A stretch of 64,000 nt of DNA from Achromobacter sp. MYb9 (GCF_002975275.1 NZ_PCOQ01000025.1:1-64000); one strand, 5' to 3'. Counted from the stretch's first letter, positions 1-9,270 are shown. Notes: a model not told the origin generated them from the sequence alone. Translations and numbers: made by a program.

Positions 1-81
1 GGAGGTGGAGGTGGAGGTGGAGGTGGCGGCGGCCGCGAGGCGCAACGCGGCGAGGGCAAGGGCGGGCCCAACCGCGACTGA
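1..81 (+). CDS. C-terminal end of a protein with a poly-glycine tail (partial)
   Basis: The first frame reads through without a stop to TGA at 79-81. It gives eleven glycines followed by the charged tail REAQRGEGKGGPNRD. The glycines are encoded by four GGAGGT hexamers and three GGC codons. Such a basic, Gly-rich tail is common on RNA helicases, chaperones and single-strand DNA binding proteins, but too little is visible to choose. The peroxiredoxin gene starts 84 bases later on the same strand. The main alternative is that this is non-coding repeat sequence. Confidence 0.4.
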   Translation, partial: GGGGGGGGGGGREAQRGEGKGGPNRD

Positions 82-165
82 ACTGGACCCGCGCAAACGA
101 CGGGACTACAGTAGGCACTTTGCTGCGGTCCCGCCCCGCGGCGCACTGGATACCGGAGCTTCCCT

Positions 166-702
166 ATGAATCGCCTTGTTTCTTGCTTGATGCTCTGCGG
201 CGTGCTGGCCGGCACGTCGGCGCAAGCTGCCTTGAACGTGGGCGCACCCGCCCCCGACTTCAGCACGCAGGCTTCCCTGGGCGGCAACGTCTTCAACTTC
301 AAGCTGGCCGAAGCCCTGAAGCAGGGGCCGGTCGTGCTGTATTTCTTCCCGGCCGCGTTTTCGAAGGGCTGCACGATCGAAGCGCACAACTTCGCCGAAG
401 CCACGGATGAGTACAAGTCGTTGGGCGCCACCGTCATTGGGGTGTCGACGGACAACATCGACACCCTGAACAAGTTTTCGGTCAGCGAATGCCGCAGCAA
501 GTTTGCCGTGGCGGCCGATGGCGACGGCAAGATCATGAAGGCTTATGACGCCGTGCACGACAAGCGTCCCGAGTACGCGCAACGGGTGTCCTATGTGATC
601 TCGCCCCAAGGCAAGATCCTTTATGAATTCACGGACATGAACCCGGATTCGCACGTCGCCAACACCATGCGCGCGCTGCGCGACTGGAAGGCCAAGCAAT
701 AA
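166..702 (+). CDS. Exported peroxiredoxin (BCP/PrxQ, AhpC-TSA family)
   Basis: The 178-aa product has an N-terminal signal peptide (roughly residues 1-21, cleavage near AQA-A), so it probably works in the periplasm. The thioredoxin-like core carries the peroxidatic site PAAFSKGCT with Cys69, where the usual Thr is Ser, as the family allows. A second Cys at 109 (SECRSKF) lies where PrxQ-type enzymes place a resolving Cys, so an intramolecular disulfide cycle is likely. Such enzymes reduce hydrogen peroxide and organic peroxides with thiol donors. An exported form is less common than the cytosolic one. The gene stands alone, convergent with the CoA-transferase. Confidence 0.85.
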   Translation: MNRLVSCLMLCGVLAGTSAQAALNVGAPAPDFSTQASLGGNVFNFKLAEALKQGPVVLYFFPAAFSKGCTIEAHNFAEATDEYKSLGATVIGVSTDNIDTLNKFSVSECRSKFAVAADGDGKIMKAYDAVHDKRPEYAQRVSYVISPQGKILYEFTDMNPDSHVANTMRALRDWKAKQ

Positions 703-712
703 CGGGGATTCG

Positions 713-731
713 CCCCGGGCGACGCCCGGGG
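713..731. terminator. GC-rich hairpin between convergent genes
   Basis: A perfect 8-bp stem (CCCCGGGC / GCCCGGGG) with the 3-nt loop GAC lies between the peroxiredoxin stop and the end of the convergent CoA-transferase. No T-run follows on either strand, so it is at best a weak or Rho-assisted terminator. Confidence 0.35.
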
Positions 732-746
732 TGCGGCGATGGCGCC

Positions 747-2195
747 CTAATTGAACGGCCAGACCGGAGGATGCGTCCCGGGCGGACTGGACGGACGCGT
801 CCAACGAGCGGGCGTTTCCGAGAACCGCGCGGCATGGCGCACGGCCAGCAGTTCACCGAAGCCCGACGGTTCGGTCTCCAGCAAGCCTTCGAACCCCGGC
901 ATCTGACAGGCAAGCCCGCCCTCGACCCGCCCCAGGCTGCGCAGCCAATGCGCGGTTTGCGCCAGCGACACGCGGACATGCCAGCTGCCGCCTTCGGTCA
1001 CCTGCCGCGCCAGCGCGGCTTGCGCGCCAAACGCCATCAGGTATCCCGACGCATGGTCCAGGATCTGCATGGGCAGCGGCTTCGGCGTTTCTTGACCGGC
1101 GGCCTGCGCCTCGGCATGGTTGAAGCCCGTCGCCGTCTGCACCAGGGAATCGAAGCCGCGGCGGTTGGCCCAAGGGCCGACATTGCCGTAGGCAGACAGC
1201 GACACATAGACGATGCCCGGCCGGATGCGCGCGGCATCCTGGGGGCCGAAGCCCAGCGCAGCCATGCCGCCGGGCCGGTATCCCTGCACGAACACGTGCG
1301 CGCTACGCAGCAGGTTGCCCAGCGCGATGCGGCCGTCCGCCGTGTCCAGATCGGCCAGCACGGACAACTTGCCGCGGCTGGTGTCGATGATGTTGTCGAT
1401 ATTGGGCAACTGCGGCGAATTCACCAGCATCACGTCGGCGCCATAGGCGGCCAGCGCCCGCCCGCAGACCGGCCCCGCGATGATGCGGGTCAGGTCAAGC
1501 ACGCGGATGTCCTTCAGCGGACGCGCATCGTGCCCGAACTTGGGCAAGGGGCGAGGATCGGCTTCGCCGATGCGCTCGATCGTCATCAAGGGTTGGGAGG
1601 CAATCGCCTGGCCCTGCGCGTGGTGGTCCCATTCGTCGAAGCTGCGCATGGCGGACACCACCATGCCGGCATCCGCGGCGACTTGCTCGAAATCCAGTGC
1701 CTTCCAGCGGCTCAACGCGCGCTCCACGGTTTCGCGCGTAGTGCCCTCGCCGGTCGGACAGCCCAGCAACGCCAGCGCGCCGTCGCGATGATGCGCGAAA
1801 TTGGCGTGGATGCGCACCCAGCCCCCGTCCCCGCAGCGATACACGCCGCTGATGGGATCCCATGGGTTGGGCGTCACGCCGTTGATCTTGAAGTGGCTGC
1901 GGCATTCCTGAGCGGCATGCAGCATATCGACGCTGACCTGCTGCCGGGCGCCGCCCCGCAGGTGCCACAGTTCCGCCGCAGCCAAGGCGGCGGCGGCCAT
2001 GCTGGCCTGCGCCGCGGTGCCCACCGCGAACGACGAGGGCAACACTGGCTCGGCGCCGGTCAGCAGCACGTGCTCCAGCGACTCGCCGGGAAGGTCAAGT
2101 GAACGCCAAAGCGCTTGCAGGACGTCGCGGGACGTCTTGCCGGCGGGTGTGCGTCCCCTCAGAAAGGACGGGCGGAGGTCCATCAGATTTCCCAT
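747..2195 (-). CDS. CaiB/BaiF family CoA-transferase with apparently swapped halves
   Basis: This 482-aa protein belongs to the class III CoA-transferases, which move CoA between carboxylic acids through an aspartyl-CoA intermediate. Residues about 225-340 look like the family's N-terminal Rossmann half (PLKDIRVLDLTRIIAGPVCG) and GFDSLVQTATG (Asp349) is the probable catalytic Asp. Residues about 55-215 instead resemble the part that normally follows (Q-V-V-D element, then YRCGDGGWVRI small domain, EWDHHAQGQAI). The order is therefore C-half then N-half. ATG at 2195 was chosen because the upstream 55 residues of open frame look non-coding; ATG at 2183 is an alternative. No pathway partner lies beside it. 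Substrate unknown. Confidence 0.8.
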   Translation of the reverse strand: MGNLMDLRPSFLRGRTPAGKTSRDVLQALWRSLDLPGESLEHVLLTGAEPVLPSSFAVGTAAQASMAAAALAAAELWHLRGGARQQVSVDMLHAAQECRSHFKINGVTPNPWDPISGVYRCGDGGWVRIHANFAHHRDGALALLGCPTGEGTTRETVERALSRWKALDFEQVAADAGMVVSAMRSFDEWDHHAQGQAIASQPLMTIERIGEADPRPLPKFGHDARPLKDIRVLDLTRIIAGPVCGRALAAYGADVMLVNSPQLPNIDNIIDTSRGKLSVLADLDTADGRIALGNLLRSAHVFVQGYRPGGMAALGFGPQDAARIRPGIVYVSLSAYGNVGPWANRRGFDSLVQTATGFNHAEAQAAGQETPKPLPMQILDHASGYLMAFGAQAALARQVTEGGSWHVRVSLAQTAHWLRSLGRVEGGLACQMPGFEGLLETEPSGFGELLAVRHAARFSETPARWTRPSSPPGTHPPVWPFN

Positions 2196-2463
2196 AGCGT
2201 TCACTTTGCTTTCGTCGTTAATGGCATTACATGGCGCAGGGCCAAGCGCGTCAATACGTCCGCAGCGCCAGCGTGTTTCATGGTTTGACCGCGACGGGAC
2301 GGCATAAGCGCAGCCTTGGCCCTGTACCCCGCTCCCCTCCCGACGTGAATCCCCCGTCACATCTACTCGTAGTTTTTACATCGTCTTCCAAGACCGGGCC
2401 GCAAGCTAGAATGCCAGCCTGACTGGCCGGACCGCTTGTCCGCCGATCTTGCCCGGGTCCTAG

Positions 2464-3882
2464 ATGAACACGCTACTCTGGCTGCGCACCGACTTGCGCC
2501 TGCACGACAACCCCGCATTGGCTGCCGCCGCCGAGAACGGCACGGTCACCGCGCTGTTCCTGGCGTCGCCCGGGCAGTGGCGCCGACATGGCGACGCGCC
2601 AGCCAAGGTCGATTTCTGGCTGCGCAACCTGCGCGAGCTTGCGGGCGATCTGGATGCGCTCGGCATTCCTGTCAAATTGTTGACGGTTGCCCACTGGGAC
2701 GACGCTCCCCGTGCCATCGCAGGCTTTTGCCAGGCGCACGGGATCGCGCAAGTCCATGCCAACACCGAATGGGCCATCAACGAACGCCGCCGCGACGCGG
2801 CAGTGGCCGACGCGCTGCAGGCGGACGGCGTGGATTGGACGTTGCACCACGGCGCCTCGCTGCTTCGCCCGGGTACGGTGCTGACCGGTAAAGGCGAGTG
2901 CTACCGCGTCTACACGCCCTATGCGCGCACCTGCCGGGAACGGCTGCGCACGGCGCCGCTTCGCCCCCTGCCCGCGCCACGAGCCCAAGCCGCGCCGCCC
3001 TGGGCAGCGGATCCCCTGCCCGACGCGTTTGACGGTTTTCCGCCCCCGAGCGACGCCGTGCGCGCCCTGTGGCCCGCGGGTGAAGCGGCCGCCGGCGAGC
3101 GCCTGGCCGCCTTCGCCGACGGCGTCATCGACGCCTACAAGGACGAGCGTGACTTCCCCTCGTTACCCGGCACCAGCTGCCTGTCGCCCTATCTGGCGGC
3201 GGGCGTGCTGTCGCCCGGCCAGGCGCTGCGCGCGGCGCTTGCCGCCAACCAGGGTGAACTGGACAGCGGCAAGGCGGGCGCCACCACCTGGATCAACGAA
3301 CTGCTGTGGCGCGAGTTCTATCAGCATCTATTGGCCGCTTATCCGTCGCTGTCCATGCACCGGCCCATGAAGCCGGAAACCGCCGCCGTGCCCTGGCGCG
3401 ACGCGCCCGCGGACCTGCACGCCTGGCAATACGGCAAGACGGGCATCCCCATCGTCGATGCCGCCATGCGTCAACTGCTGGCACTGGGTTGGATGCACAA
3501 CCGGCTACGCATGGTCACGGCCATGTTCCTGTCGAAAAACCTGCTGATCGATTGGCGACTGGGCGAAGCGTGGTTCATGGCGCAACTGGTGGACGGTGAT
3601 TTGGCGGCCAATAACGGCGGCTGGCAATGGAGCGCGTCAACCGGGGCCGACGCGGTGCCCTACTTCCGTGTGTTCAACCCCTTGTCGCAATCCCGCCGTT
3701 TCGATCCGCGCGGCGCCTTCCTGCGTGAATGGCTGCCCGAACTGGCGCACCTGGACGACCAGGCCATCCACGACCCCAGCCCGATGGAACGCGTGGCCGC
3801 GGGCTATCCCGCGCCCATCGTGGACCTGGCGCAAAGCCGGCTGCGCGCGCTGGAGGCGTTCGGCAATCTGCCTGCCGTTTAA
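2464..3882 (+). CDS. phrB: Deoxyribodipyrimidine photolyase
   Basis: The 472-aa product is a class I CPD photolyase, the usual length. It uses light and reduced FAD to split cyclobutane pyrimidine dimers. The N-terminal photolyase domain begins [16 protein letters not shown]. The C-terminal FAD-binding domain shows [27 protein letters not shown], the W-MHNR-RM-TA-FL block and [12 protein letters not shown] followed by YFRVFNP. It is transcribed divergently from the CoA-transferase and convergently with the TPR gene, with only 7 bases between the latter two stop codons. A cryptochrome role cannot be excluded, but the motifs fit repair. Confidence 0.95.
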   Translation: MNTLLWLRTDLRLHDNPALAAAAENGTVTALFLASPGQWRRHGDAPAKVDFWLRNLRELAGDLDALGIPVKLLTVAHWDDAPRAIAGFCQAHGIAQVHANTEWAINERRRDAAVADALQADGVDWTLHHGASLLRPGTVLTGKGECYRVYTPYARTCRERLRTAPLRPLPAPRAQAAPPWAADPLPDAFDGFPPPSDAVRALWPAGEAAAGERLAAFADGVIDAYKDERDFPSLPGTSCLSPYLAAGVLSPGQALRAALAANQGELDSGKAGATTWINELLWREFYQHLLAAYPSLSMHRPMKPETAAVPWRDAPADLHAWQYGKTGIPIVDAAMRQLLALGWMHNRLRMVTAMFLSKNLLIDWRLGEAWFMAQLVDGDLAANNGGWQWSASTGADAVPYFRVFNPLSQSRRFDPRGAFLREWLPELAHLDDQAIHDPSPMERVAAGYPAPIVDLAQSRLRALEAFGNLPAV

Positions 3883-3889
3883 GGCCGGC

Positions 3890-4222
3890 TCAGCCGCCCG
3901 CCGCGGCCTGCTTGTCCAGCCGCTTGATGAACACCTGCAATTCCTTTTCGACCTGCTTGTCTCCGCGTGCCTGAGCGGCCTCCAGGCCAGCGGTCCACGC
4001 CGCCCGCGCGCCGTCCAGGTTGCCTTGCCCCTGGCACGCCTTGCCCAGCCATTTCCACGCGACCGAGTAAGCGGGGTCGAACGCCAACGCGGCCCGCAAG
4101 TGCGGTTCCGCTTCGCGAAAGCAGTCTTGCTCGGCATAGGCCTTGCCCAGCGAAAACCGCAGCAACATATTGTCGGTGCCCTTGGCCAGCATGGCCTCCA
4201 GGCGTTCGATCATTCCTTCCAT
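3890..4222 (-). CDS. Small tetratricopeptide-repeat protein
   Basis: The 110-aa protein contains about two to three TPR units: LLRFSLGKAYAEQDCFREAE is followed by a repeat built around FDPAYSVAWKWLGKACQGQG. It has no signal peptide or membrane segment and so is probably cytoplasmic, acting as a protein-binding scaffold; the partner is unknown. ATG at 4222 is preferred because CAGGAG sits a few bases upstream and the homologous-looking part begins there; a longer upstream reading frame exists but looks non-coding. Confidence 0.75.
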   Translation of the reverse strand: MEGMIERLEAMLAKGTDNMLLRFSLGKAYAEQDCFREAEPHLRAALAFDPAYSVAWKWLGKACQGQGNLDGARAAWTAGLEAAQARGDKQVEKELQVFIKRLDKQAAAGG

Positions 4223-4427
4223 CGCGGCTCTCCTGCTGACGCTCGATGTTGATGCGACATGATAGGACGGCCGTCTCCGCAAGGCATGAATGGCCCCTCC
4301 CGGGCACCGGGATAAAGATGGTCGGATAAACGATTCGTTTCCTTGCGTTTCAAGGATGAGTCGCCAGGGATCGCTTAGGTGAATACTCTGTCTCACGTTA
4401 AGTCGCCTGTTTAAAGGACACCGCCCT

Positions 4428-5966
4428 ATGGCATCGCCGATTGCTTGGCTGTTGCGCTTTGCGCCGCTACTGCTCCTGCCGCTGGCCGGAGGCGTGCTTG
4501 CCCAACAAGACACCCAATCGCAAGCGCGAGAAGCCGCTATCGTCAATCGGGTGACGTGGGGCGCTACACCGACAGAGCTGGCGCGCGCCAGCAAGTTGGG
4601 AATCGACCGCTACTTGCAGGCGCAACTGCACCCGGCGGCGCAAGACAAGTTGCCGGAAGCGGTGCAGCGGCGTATCGACGCCTTGGCAATTTCCCGGCAA
4701 TCAGACGAAGATGCGCGGGCGGCTCAGATCGACATGCGACAAAATGCGAAAAAAATGCCCGAAGACAAAATGCTGCGAATTAACCGCGATGCCCGCCAAA
4801 TGTCTATCCGGCGTGCCGCCGATGTGAACGAGCGCGCTTTGTTGCGCGCGGTGTACGGCGGCAATCAACTGCACGAACACATGACGTGGTTCTGGATGAA
4901 CCATTTCAACGTAGACCTCCAGAAAGGCGATGTGGGCATGTTCCTGTCCCAGTATGAGGATCAAGCCATCCGCCCCCATGCACTGGGAAAGTTCCGCGAC
5001 CTGCTGGCCGCCACCATGCGATCGCCGTCCATGCTGATCTACCTGGACAATACGCAGAACGTAGCGGGCAAGATTAACGAGAACTATGCGCGCGAACTGA
5101 TGGAGCTGCACACGTTGGGAGTCAATAGCGGCTACACCCAGACGGACGTGCAGGAGTTGGCGCGCATTCTTACTGGCCTAGGCATCAGCAACAGCGTGGA
5201 GCCTCCAAAGGTCAATCCCGCCCTCCGGGCGCAGGTAGTACAAAAGGGCTATTTCCTATTCAACCCAGCCCGCCACGACTATGGCAGCAAAGTGTTCTTA
5301 GGACGCACCGTTGCCGGCACAGGCATGCAGGAAGTCGAGCAGGCTGCCGCCCTACTGGCCAGCCACCCCGCCACCGCAAAGTTCATCTCAACGAAGCTGG
5401 CTGCATACTTCGTCGGCGATGCGCCGCCGACGTCCCTGATCGACAAGATGAGCCGGACTTTCCTCGAGAAGGACGGCGACATCTCTGCCACGCTCCAGAC
5501 TCTGTTCGCATCGCCGGAATTTGCCGCATCGCTGAAGGCCGGCGTTTTCAAGGACCCCATCCACTATGTCTATTCGTCATTGCGGCTAACCTACAGTGGC
5601 ATGCCGGCTTTCGCTAATGGCATGGCAGGCGTCAGCCTGCTTGTGCGAATGGGACAACCGCTGAATCAGCATCAGACGCCAGACGGCTATCCTCTCTTGA
5701 AGTCGGATTGGACAGGGTCCGGACAGATGACAACGCGATTCGAAATCGCCAGCATCATTGCAGGCGCGCCGCTAGTCTTTTATCGTCAAAGCCCGAGCGA
5801 TCAGCCAGCGAACGTTCCACATCCGCCGAACTTGCTGAAAGCCAATGAAGGCAACGGCCTATTCTCGACCATATCCGCCCGTACGCGGGAAGCGGTCGAA
5901 CAGGGCAGGTCGACAGCCGTCGCCAACACCTACCTGCTGGCCTCGCCAGAGTTCATGCGCCGCTAG
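4428..5966 (+). CDS. Exported DUF1800 domain protein
   Basis: This 512-aa protein has a signal peptide (LLRFAPLLLLPLAGGVLAQ) and then the DUF1800 pattern: NRVTWGATPTE near the mature N-terminus, the WFWMNHFNVDLQKGD block, then NENYARELMELHTLGV and TDVQELARILTGL. The biochemical function of the family is unknown. It is almost always encoded next to a DUF1501 protein, as here, with only 8 bases between the two genes. AAAGGACA lies before the ATG. Hand counting of bases 5581-5700 gives about 57% GC, versus about 69% in a 120-base sample (6061-6180) of the following gene, so its composition is unlike its partner. Confidence 0.9.
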   Translation: MASPIAWLLRFAPLLLLPLAGGVLAQQDTQSQAREAAIVNRVTWGATPTELARASKLGIDRYLQAQLHPAAQDKLPEAVQRRIDALAISRQSDEDARAAQIDMRQNAKKMPEDKMLRINRDARQMSIRRAADVNERALLRAVYGGNQLHEHMTWFWMNHFNVDLQKGDVGMFLSQYEDQAIRPHALGKFRDLLAATMRSPSMLIYLDNTQNVAGKINENYARELMELHTLGVNSGYTQTDVQELARILTGLGISNSVEPPKVNPALRAQVVQKGYFLFNPARHDYGSKVFLGRTVAGTGMQEVEQAAALLASHPATAKFISTKLAAYFVGDAPPTSLIDKMSRTFLEKDGDISATLQTLFASPEFAASLKAGVFKDPIHYVYSSLRLTYSGMPAFANGMAGVSLLVRMGQPLNQHQTPDGYPLLKSDWTGSGQMTTRFEIASIIAGAPLVFYRQSPSDQPANVPHPPNLLKANEGNGLFSTISARTREAVEQGRSTAVANTYLLASPEFMRR

Positions 5967-5974
5967 GAGCCCCC

Positions 5975-7171
5975 ATGGATCGCCGCCGACTTCTGCAATT
6001 GATGGCTGCCGCCCCGCTGGTGCTGGGAGGTAGCCGTATCTATGCCGCCCCCGCCGCATCCGGCAACCGCCTGCTGGTGGTCTTCATGCGCGGCGCCTAC
6101 GACGCCGCCAGCCTGCTGGTTCCCGCGAGCAGCGACTTCTACTATGAATCCCGCCCCAACATCGCGATCGGCCGGCCGGGCGGCGGGCCGGGGTCGGCCT
6201 TGCCGCTGGCCGATGGCTGGGCGCTGCACCCGGCGCTGGCCGAAAGCCTGTTGCCGTTCTATGAAAAGCGCCAATTGGCCTTCGTGCCATTCGCCGGCAC
6301 CGAGGACCTTACCCGCAGCCATTTCGAAACGCAGAGCAGCATCGAACGCGGGCTGGGCGCAGGCCAGCGCGGCAATTATCGGTCCGGATTCCTGAACCGT
6401 CTGACCACTGCCTTAAACGCCAAACAGCCGCAGGCGGCCGCCTTTACCTCCGACGTGCCGCAGATATTTCGCGGCGATACCCGCATCCCCAACATCGACC
6501 TGATGGGCGCGGGCAGCAAGTCCCGCCTGAGCGATGACGACGCCCGCATTATCGCTTCGCTCTATGAAGGCACCGATCTACACGCGGCGGTTACCGAAGG
6601 GCAACGCGTCATGGGCGCCGCACGGTCGGAGATCGACGCCGAAATGAAGGCGGCCAACGGCAATGCCGTTTCCACCGACAAACTTGAATTGGAGATCCGC
6701 CGCATCGCCCGCTTCATGACCGACCGCTACAACCTGGGTTTCGTCGATGTCGGCGGCTGGGACACGCATGTGGGACAAGGCGCCGCATCGGGCGGGCTGG
6801 CCAATCGCTTGGGCCAACTCGGCCGGGCCCTTGCCGCCTATGCCGAAGAAATGGGCCCCGCCTGGCGGCAGACCACGGTCGTGGTGATCAGCGAATTCGG
6901 CCGGACGTTCCGCGAAAACGGCAATAAGGGCACCGACCACGGGCATGGCACGGTGTATTGGGTCATGGGCGGTAGCGTGCAAGGCGGACGCATCGCGGGC
7001 CGGCAGGTGGCGGTCAAGCGCGACACCCTGTTCCAGGACCGCGACTACCCCGTGCTGAACGAGTACCGGGCCGTCTTCGCCGGCTTGTTCTCGCGCTTGT
7101 ACGGGCTGGACAAGGCGCGCCTGGCGCAGGTGTTCCCAGGCGTTGCGCCGCTGGACCTGAAGCTGGTCTAA
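5975..7171 (+). CDS. DUF1501 domain protein, probable Tat export
   Basis: The 398-aa product begins MDRRRLLQLMAAAPLVLGG, a short twin-arginine-type signal. DUF1501 proteins are related to the alkaline phosphatase/sulfatase superfamily. Visible family landmarks are VVFMRGAYDA near the start, GGWDTHVGQG and the C-terminal VVISEFGRTFRENG-N-GTDHGHG run, rich in His/Asp/Glu that probably bind metal. It follows the DUF1800 gene with an 8-base gap and is surely co-transcribed with it. The substrate and physiological role are not known; a secreted or cell-surface function is likely. Confidence 0.9.
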   Translation: MDRRRLLQLMAAAPLVLGGSRIYAAPAASGNRLLVVFMRGAYDAASLLVPASSDFYYESRPNIAIGRPGGGPGSALPLADGWALHPALAESLLPFYEKRQLAFVPFAGTEDLTRSHFETQSSIERGLGAGQRGNYRSGFLNRLTTALNAKQPQAAAFTSDVPQIFRGDTRIPNIDLMGAGSKSRLSDDDARIIASLYEGTDLHAAVTEGQRVMGAARSEIDAEMKAANGNAVSTDKLELEIRRIARFMTDRYNLGFVDVGGWDTHVGQGAASGGLANRLGQLGRALAAYAEEMGPAWRQTTVVVISEFGRTFRENGNKGTDHGHGTVYWVMGGSVQGGRIAGRQVAVKRDTLFQDRDYPVLNEYRAVFAGLFSRLYGLDKARLAQVFPGVAPLDLKLV

Positions 7172-7262
7172 ACCGCGTTCGCGGACGCGGTCCAGGCGCT
7201 ACACTCGACGGCAGGCCGCGCACTGGCGCCCCCGCGTCCAGACGCCTGCCACAGGAGCCCGC

Positions 7263-7754
7263 ATGAGCAATATCTACGATTTCACCGCCCGCGACATCAA
7301 CGGAGAAGACCGCTCGCTGGACATTTACCGGGGCCGCGTGCTGCTGGTCGTGAACGTTGCCTCCAAGTGCGGCTTCACGCCGCAATACGCGGGCCTGGAA
7401 GAACTCTACCGCGCGCTGCGCGACGATGGCCTGACCGTGCTGGGTTTCCCGTGCGACCAGTTCGGCCACCAGGAGCCCGGCGATGAAGCCGAGATCCGCA
7501 ACTTCTGCTCGACCCAATACGACATCACCTTCCCGCTGTACGCCAAGGTCGACGTCAACGGCGCGGATGCGCATCCCCTGTACCGCTGGCTGAAGGGCGA
7601 AAAGCCCGGCGTCTTCGGCACCGAAGGCATCAAGTGGAACTTCACCAAGTTTCTCGTCGGCCGGGACGGCCGGGTCATCAAGCGCTACGCGCCCACCGAC
7701 ACGCCGTCGGGCCTGAAGGACGACATCGTCCAGGCGCTCTCCGCCCCCGTCTGA
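7263..7754 (+). CDS. Glutathione peroxidase family protein (thioredoxin-type Cys enzyme)
   Basis: The 163-aa cytoplasmic protein has the catalytic set Cys36 (NVASKCGFTPQY), Gln70 (FPCDQFGHQEP) and Trp125 (KWNFTKFLV). Cysteine replaces selenocysteine, and Cys82 (RNFCSTQYDITFP) sits where bacterial 2-Cys members have the resolving Cys, so thioredoxin rather than glutathione may be the donor. It reduces hydroperoxides. The start is supported by CAGGAGCCCGC directly before the ATG. It follows the DUF1501 gene after about 90 bases, and nothing links the two functionally. Confidence 0.92.
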   Translation: MSNIYDFTARDINGEDRSLDIYRGRVLLVVNVASKCGFTPQYAGLEELYRALRDDGLTVLGFPCDQFGHQEPGDEAEIRNFCSTQYDITFPLYAKVDVNGADAHPLYRWLKGEKPGVFGTEGIKWNFTKFLVGRDGRVIKRYAPTDTPSGLKDDIVQALSAPV

Positions 7755-7769
7755 GGCCCCGGCCCCCGC

Positions 7770-8237
7770 CTACCGCAGCGGCGGCAGCCGGCGGCGCACC
7801 GTGTGCGCCTTGACGATGGCGGTATTGGTTTCAGCAAATTCCGTCACGCGCTCAAGGATGCCGTCCAGGTGCGAAATGGACCTCAGCACCACGCGGGCGA
7901 TGAAGCAGTCATCGCCCGTCACCTTGTCGCATTCCACGAATTCCGGGATCTCCTGGATCAATCCCTCGACGTGCCGCAGTTGCCCCGGCAAGGGCCGGAT
8001 GCGCACGATCGCCTCCAGCGTGTAGCCCAGCGCCACCGGATCCACATCCAGCGTATAGGCCCGAATGACGCCCGATTCCTCCAGGCGCCGCAGGCGATCC
8101 GCCACGCTGGGCGCCGACATACCCACCTGCCGCGCCAGGTCGGCCGTGGTGGTGCGCGCGTTGACCGACAGGGTCTCAACCAGCCGGCGGTCGATGCCAT
8201 CCAAAACAGGGTTTTCATTTTTTAGGTCGTTTTGCAT
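7770..8237 (-). CDS. Lrp/AsnC family transcriptional regulator
   Basis: The 155-aa protein has an N-terminal winged HTH (LDGIDRRLVETLSVNARTTT, then DLARQVGMSAPSVADRLRRL) and a C-terminal RAM ligand-binding domain (TGDDCFIARVV). Such regulators respond to amino acids and often control amino-acid export or catabolism. ATG at 8237 is chosen because AGGTGG lies 6 bases upstream; a GTG three codons earlier is possible. It is divergent from the DMT transporter with 121 bases between, so that exporter is the obvious target, along with autoregulation. Confidence 0.92.
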   Translation of the reverse strand: MQNDLKNENPVLDGIDRRLVETLSVNARTTTADLARQVGMSAPSVADRLRRLEESGVIRAYTLDVDPVALGYTLEAIVRIRPLPGQLRHVEGLIQEIPEFVECDKVTGDDCFIARVVLRSISHLDGILERVTEFAETNTAIVKAHTVRRRLPPLR

Positions 8238-8358
8238 AAATTCCACCTAAAAGAAGGTATGACATTAAAAGCGCCACAGGAACATCATATAACCGCGTTT
8301 ATCTGCCTGGGATAATTCCTCCATCGTACATCGCGGATCGCCCGCCCGGAGAACCCAC

Positions 8359-9270
8359 ATGAATTCCGCATCAGAACGCCTCGGCCTGGCGCAAATGGCC
8401 GCCGCCATGACCCTGTCCGGCACGCTTGGCGTCTTTGTCATCGAATCCGGGCAAAGCGCCTGGAACGTAGTTTTTTTCCGCTGCGTCTTCGGGGCCTTGT
8501 CGCTGTTCCTGTATTGCTGGGCGCGCGGGCTGCTCAAGCCCGGCTTGTTCACGGCAAGAACGCTGGCCCTGGCGCTTGTGGCCGGCGCCGCGCTGGTGCT
8601 GAACTGGGTGCTGCTGTTCTCGGCATACCGGCTGGCATCGATCTCGCTGGCCACGGCGGTCTATAACGTGCAGCCGTTTTTCCTGATTGGGCTGGGCGTG
8701 CTGTTCCTGGGCGAGCGCCCCTCGCGCGGCAAGCTGGCCTGGACGGTCGTGGCCTTTGCCGGGCTGCTGCTGGTGCTGCGTCTGTCGGACACCGGCGGCG
8801 CCGACGGCGCCGGCTATCTTACGGGGCTGATGCTGGGGCTGGGCGCGGCGGCGCTCTACGGCGTGACCGCCATCATCGTCAAGCGGTTGACGGGCATCCC
8901 GCCGCAAGTGCTGGCACTGGTGCAAGTCGCGCTTGGCGCCCTCATGCTGCTGCCCATGGCGGATTTCAGCGCGCTGCCCGCCGCCCCGCTGCAGTGGGGG
9001 TATCTGGTGGCGCTGGGCCTGATCCATACCTGCCTGATGTACATCCTGATGTATTCGGCCATCCAGAAGCTGCCCACCACCTCCACCGCCGCGCTCAGTT
9101 TCATCTACCCCGCCGTGGCCATCCTGCTGGATTTCGTGGTCTACGGCCATCGCATGGACGTCACCCAGGTCGTGGGCGTGGCGATGATCTTCCTGGCCGC
9201 CGCGGGCGTCAGCCTGAATTGGACCTGGCGCTTGCCGGGCGGCGCCCGCCCGGGCGCGGGCGCCGCCTGA
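8359..9270 (+). CDS. DMT (EamA) family transporter
   Basis: The 303-aa protein has about ten hydrophobic segments arranged as two EamA halves; the first half shows ACRASISLATAVYNVQPFF-like features (SLATAVYNVQPFFLIGLGVL) and the second TTSTAALSFIYPAVAILLDF, the standard repeat signature. Members of the group export metabolites or amino acids from the inner membrane. An adjacent divergent Lrp/AsnC regulator suggests an amino-acid-related substrate; that is inference from context only. GGAGAACCCAC precedes the ATG. Confidence 0.9.
   Translation: MNSASERLGLAQMAAAMTLSGTLGVFVIESGQSAWNVVFFRCVFGALSLFLYCWARGLLKPGLFTARTLALALVAGAALVLNWVLLFSAYRLASISLATAVYNVQPFFLIGLGVLFLGERPSRGKLAWTVVAFAGLLLVLRLSDTGGADGAGYLTGLMLGLGAAALYGVTAIIVKRLTGIPPQVLALVQVALGALMLLPMADFSALPAAPLQWGYLVALGLIHTCLMYILMYSAIQKLPTTSTAALSFIYPAVAILLDFVVYGHRMDVTQVVGVAMIFLAAAGVSLNWTWRLPGGARPGAGAA

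Noticed and set aside
2196..2463. Promoter boxes for phrB (TTTACA and TAGAAT near 2375-2415)
   Set aside because: The spacing is about 26 bases, too long for a standard sigma-70 promoter; nothing else in the 268-base divergent region could be supported.
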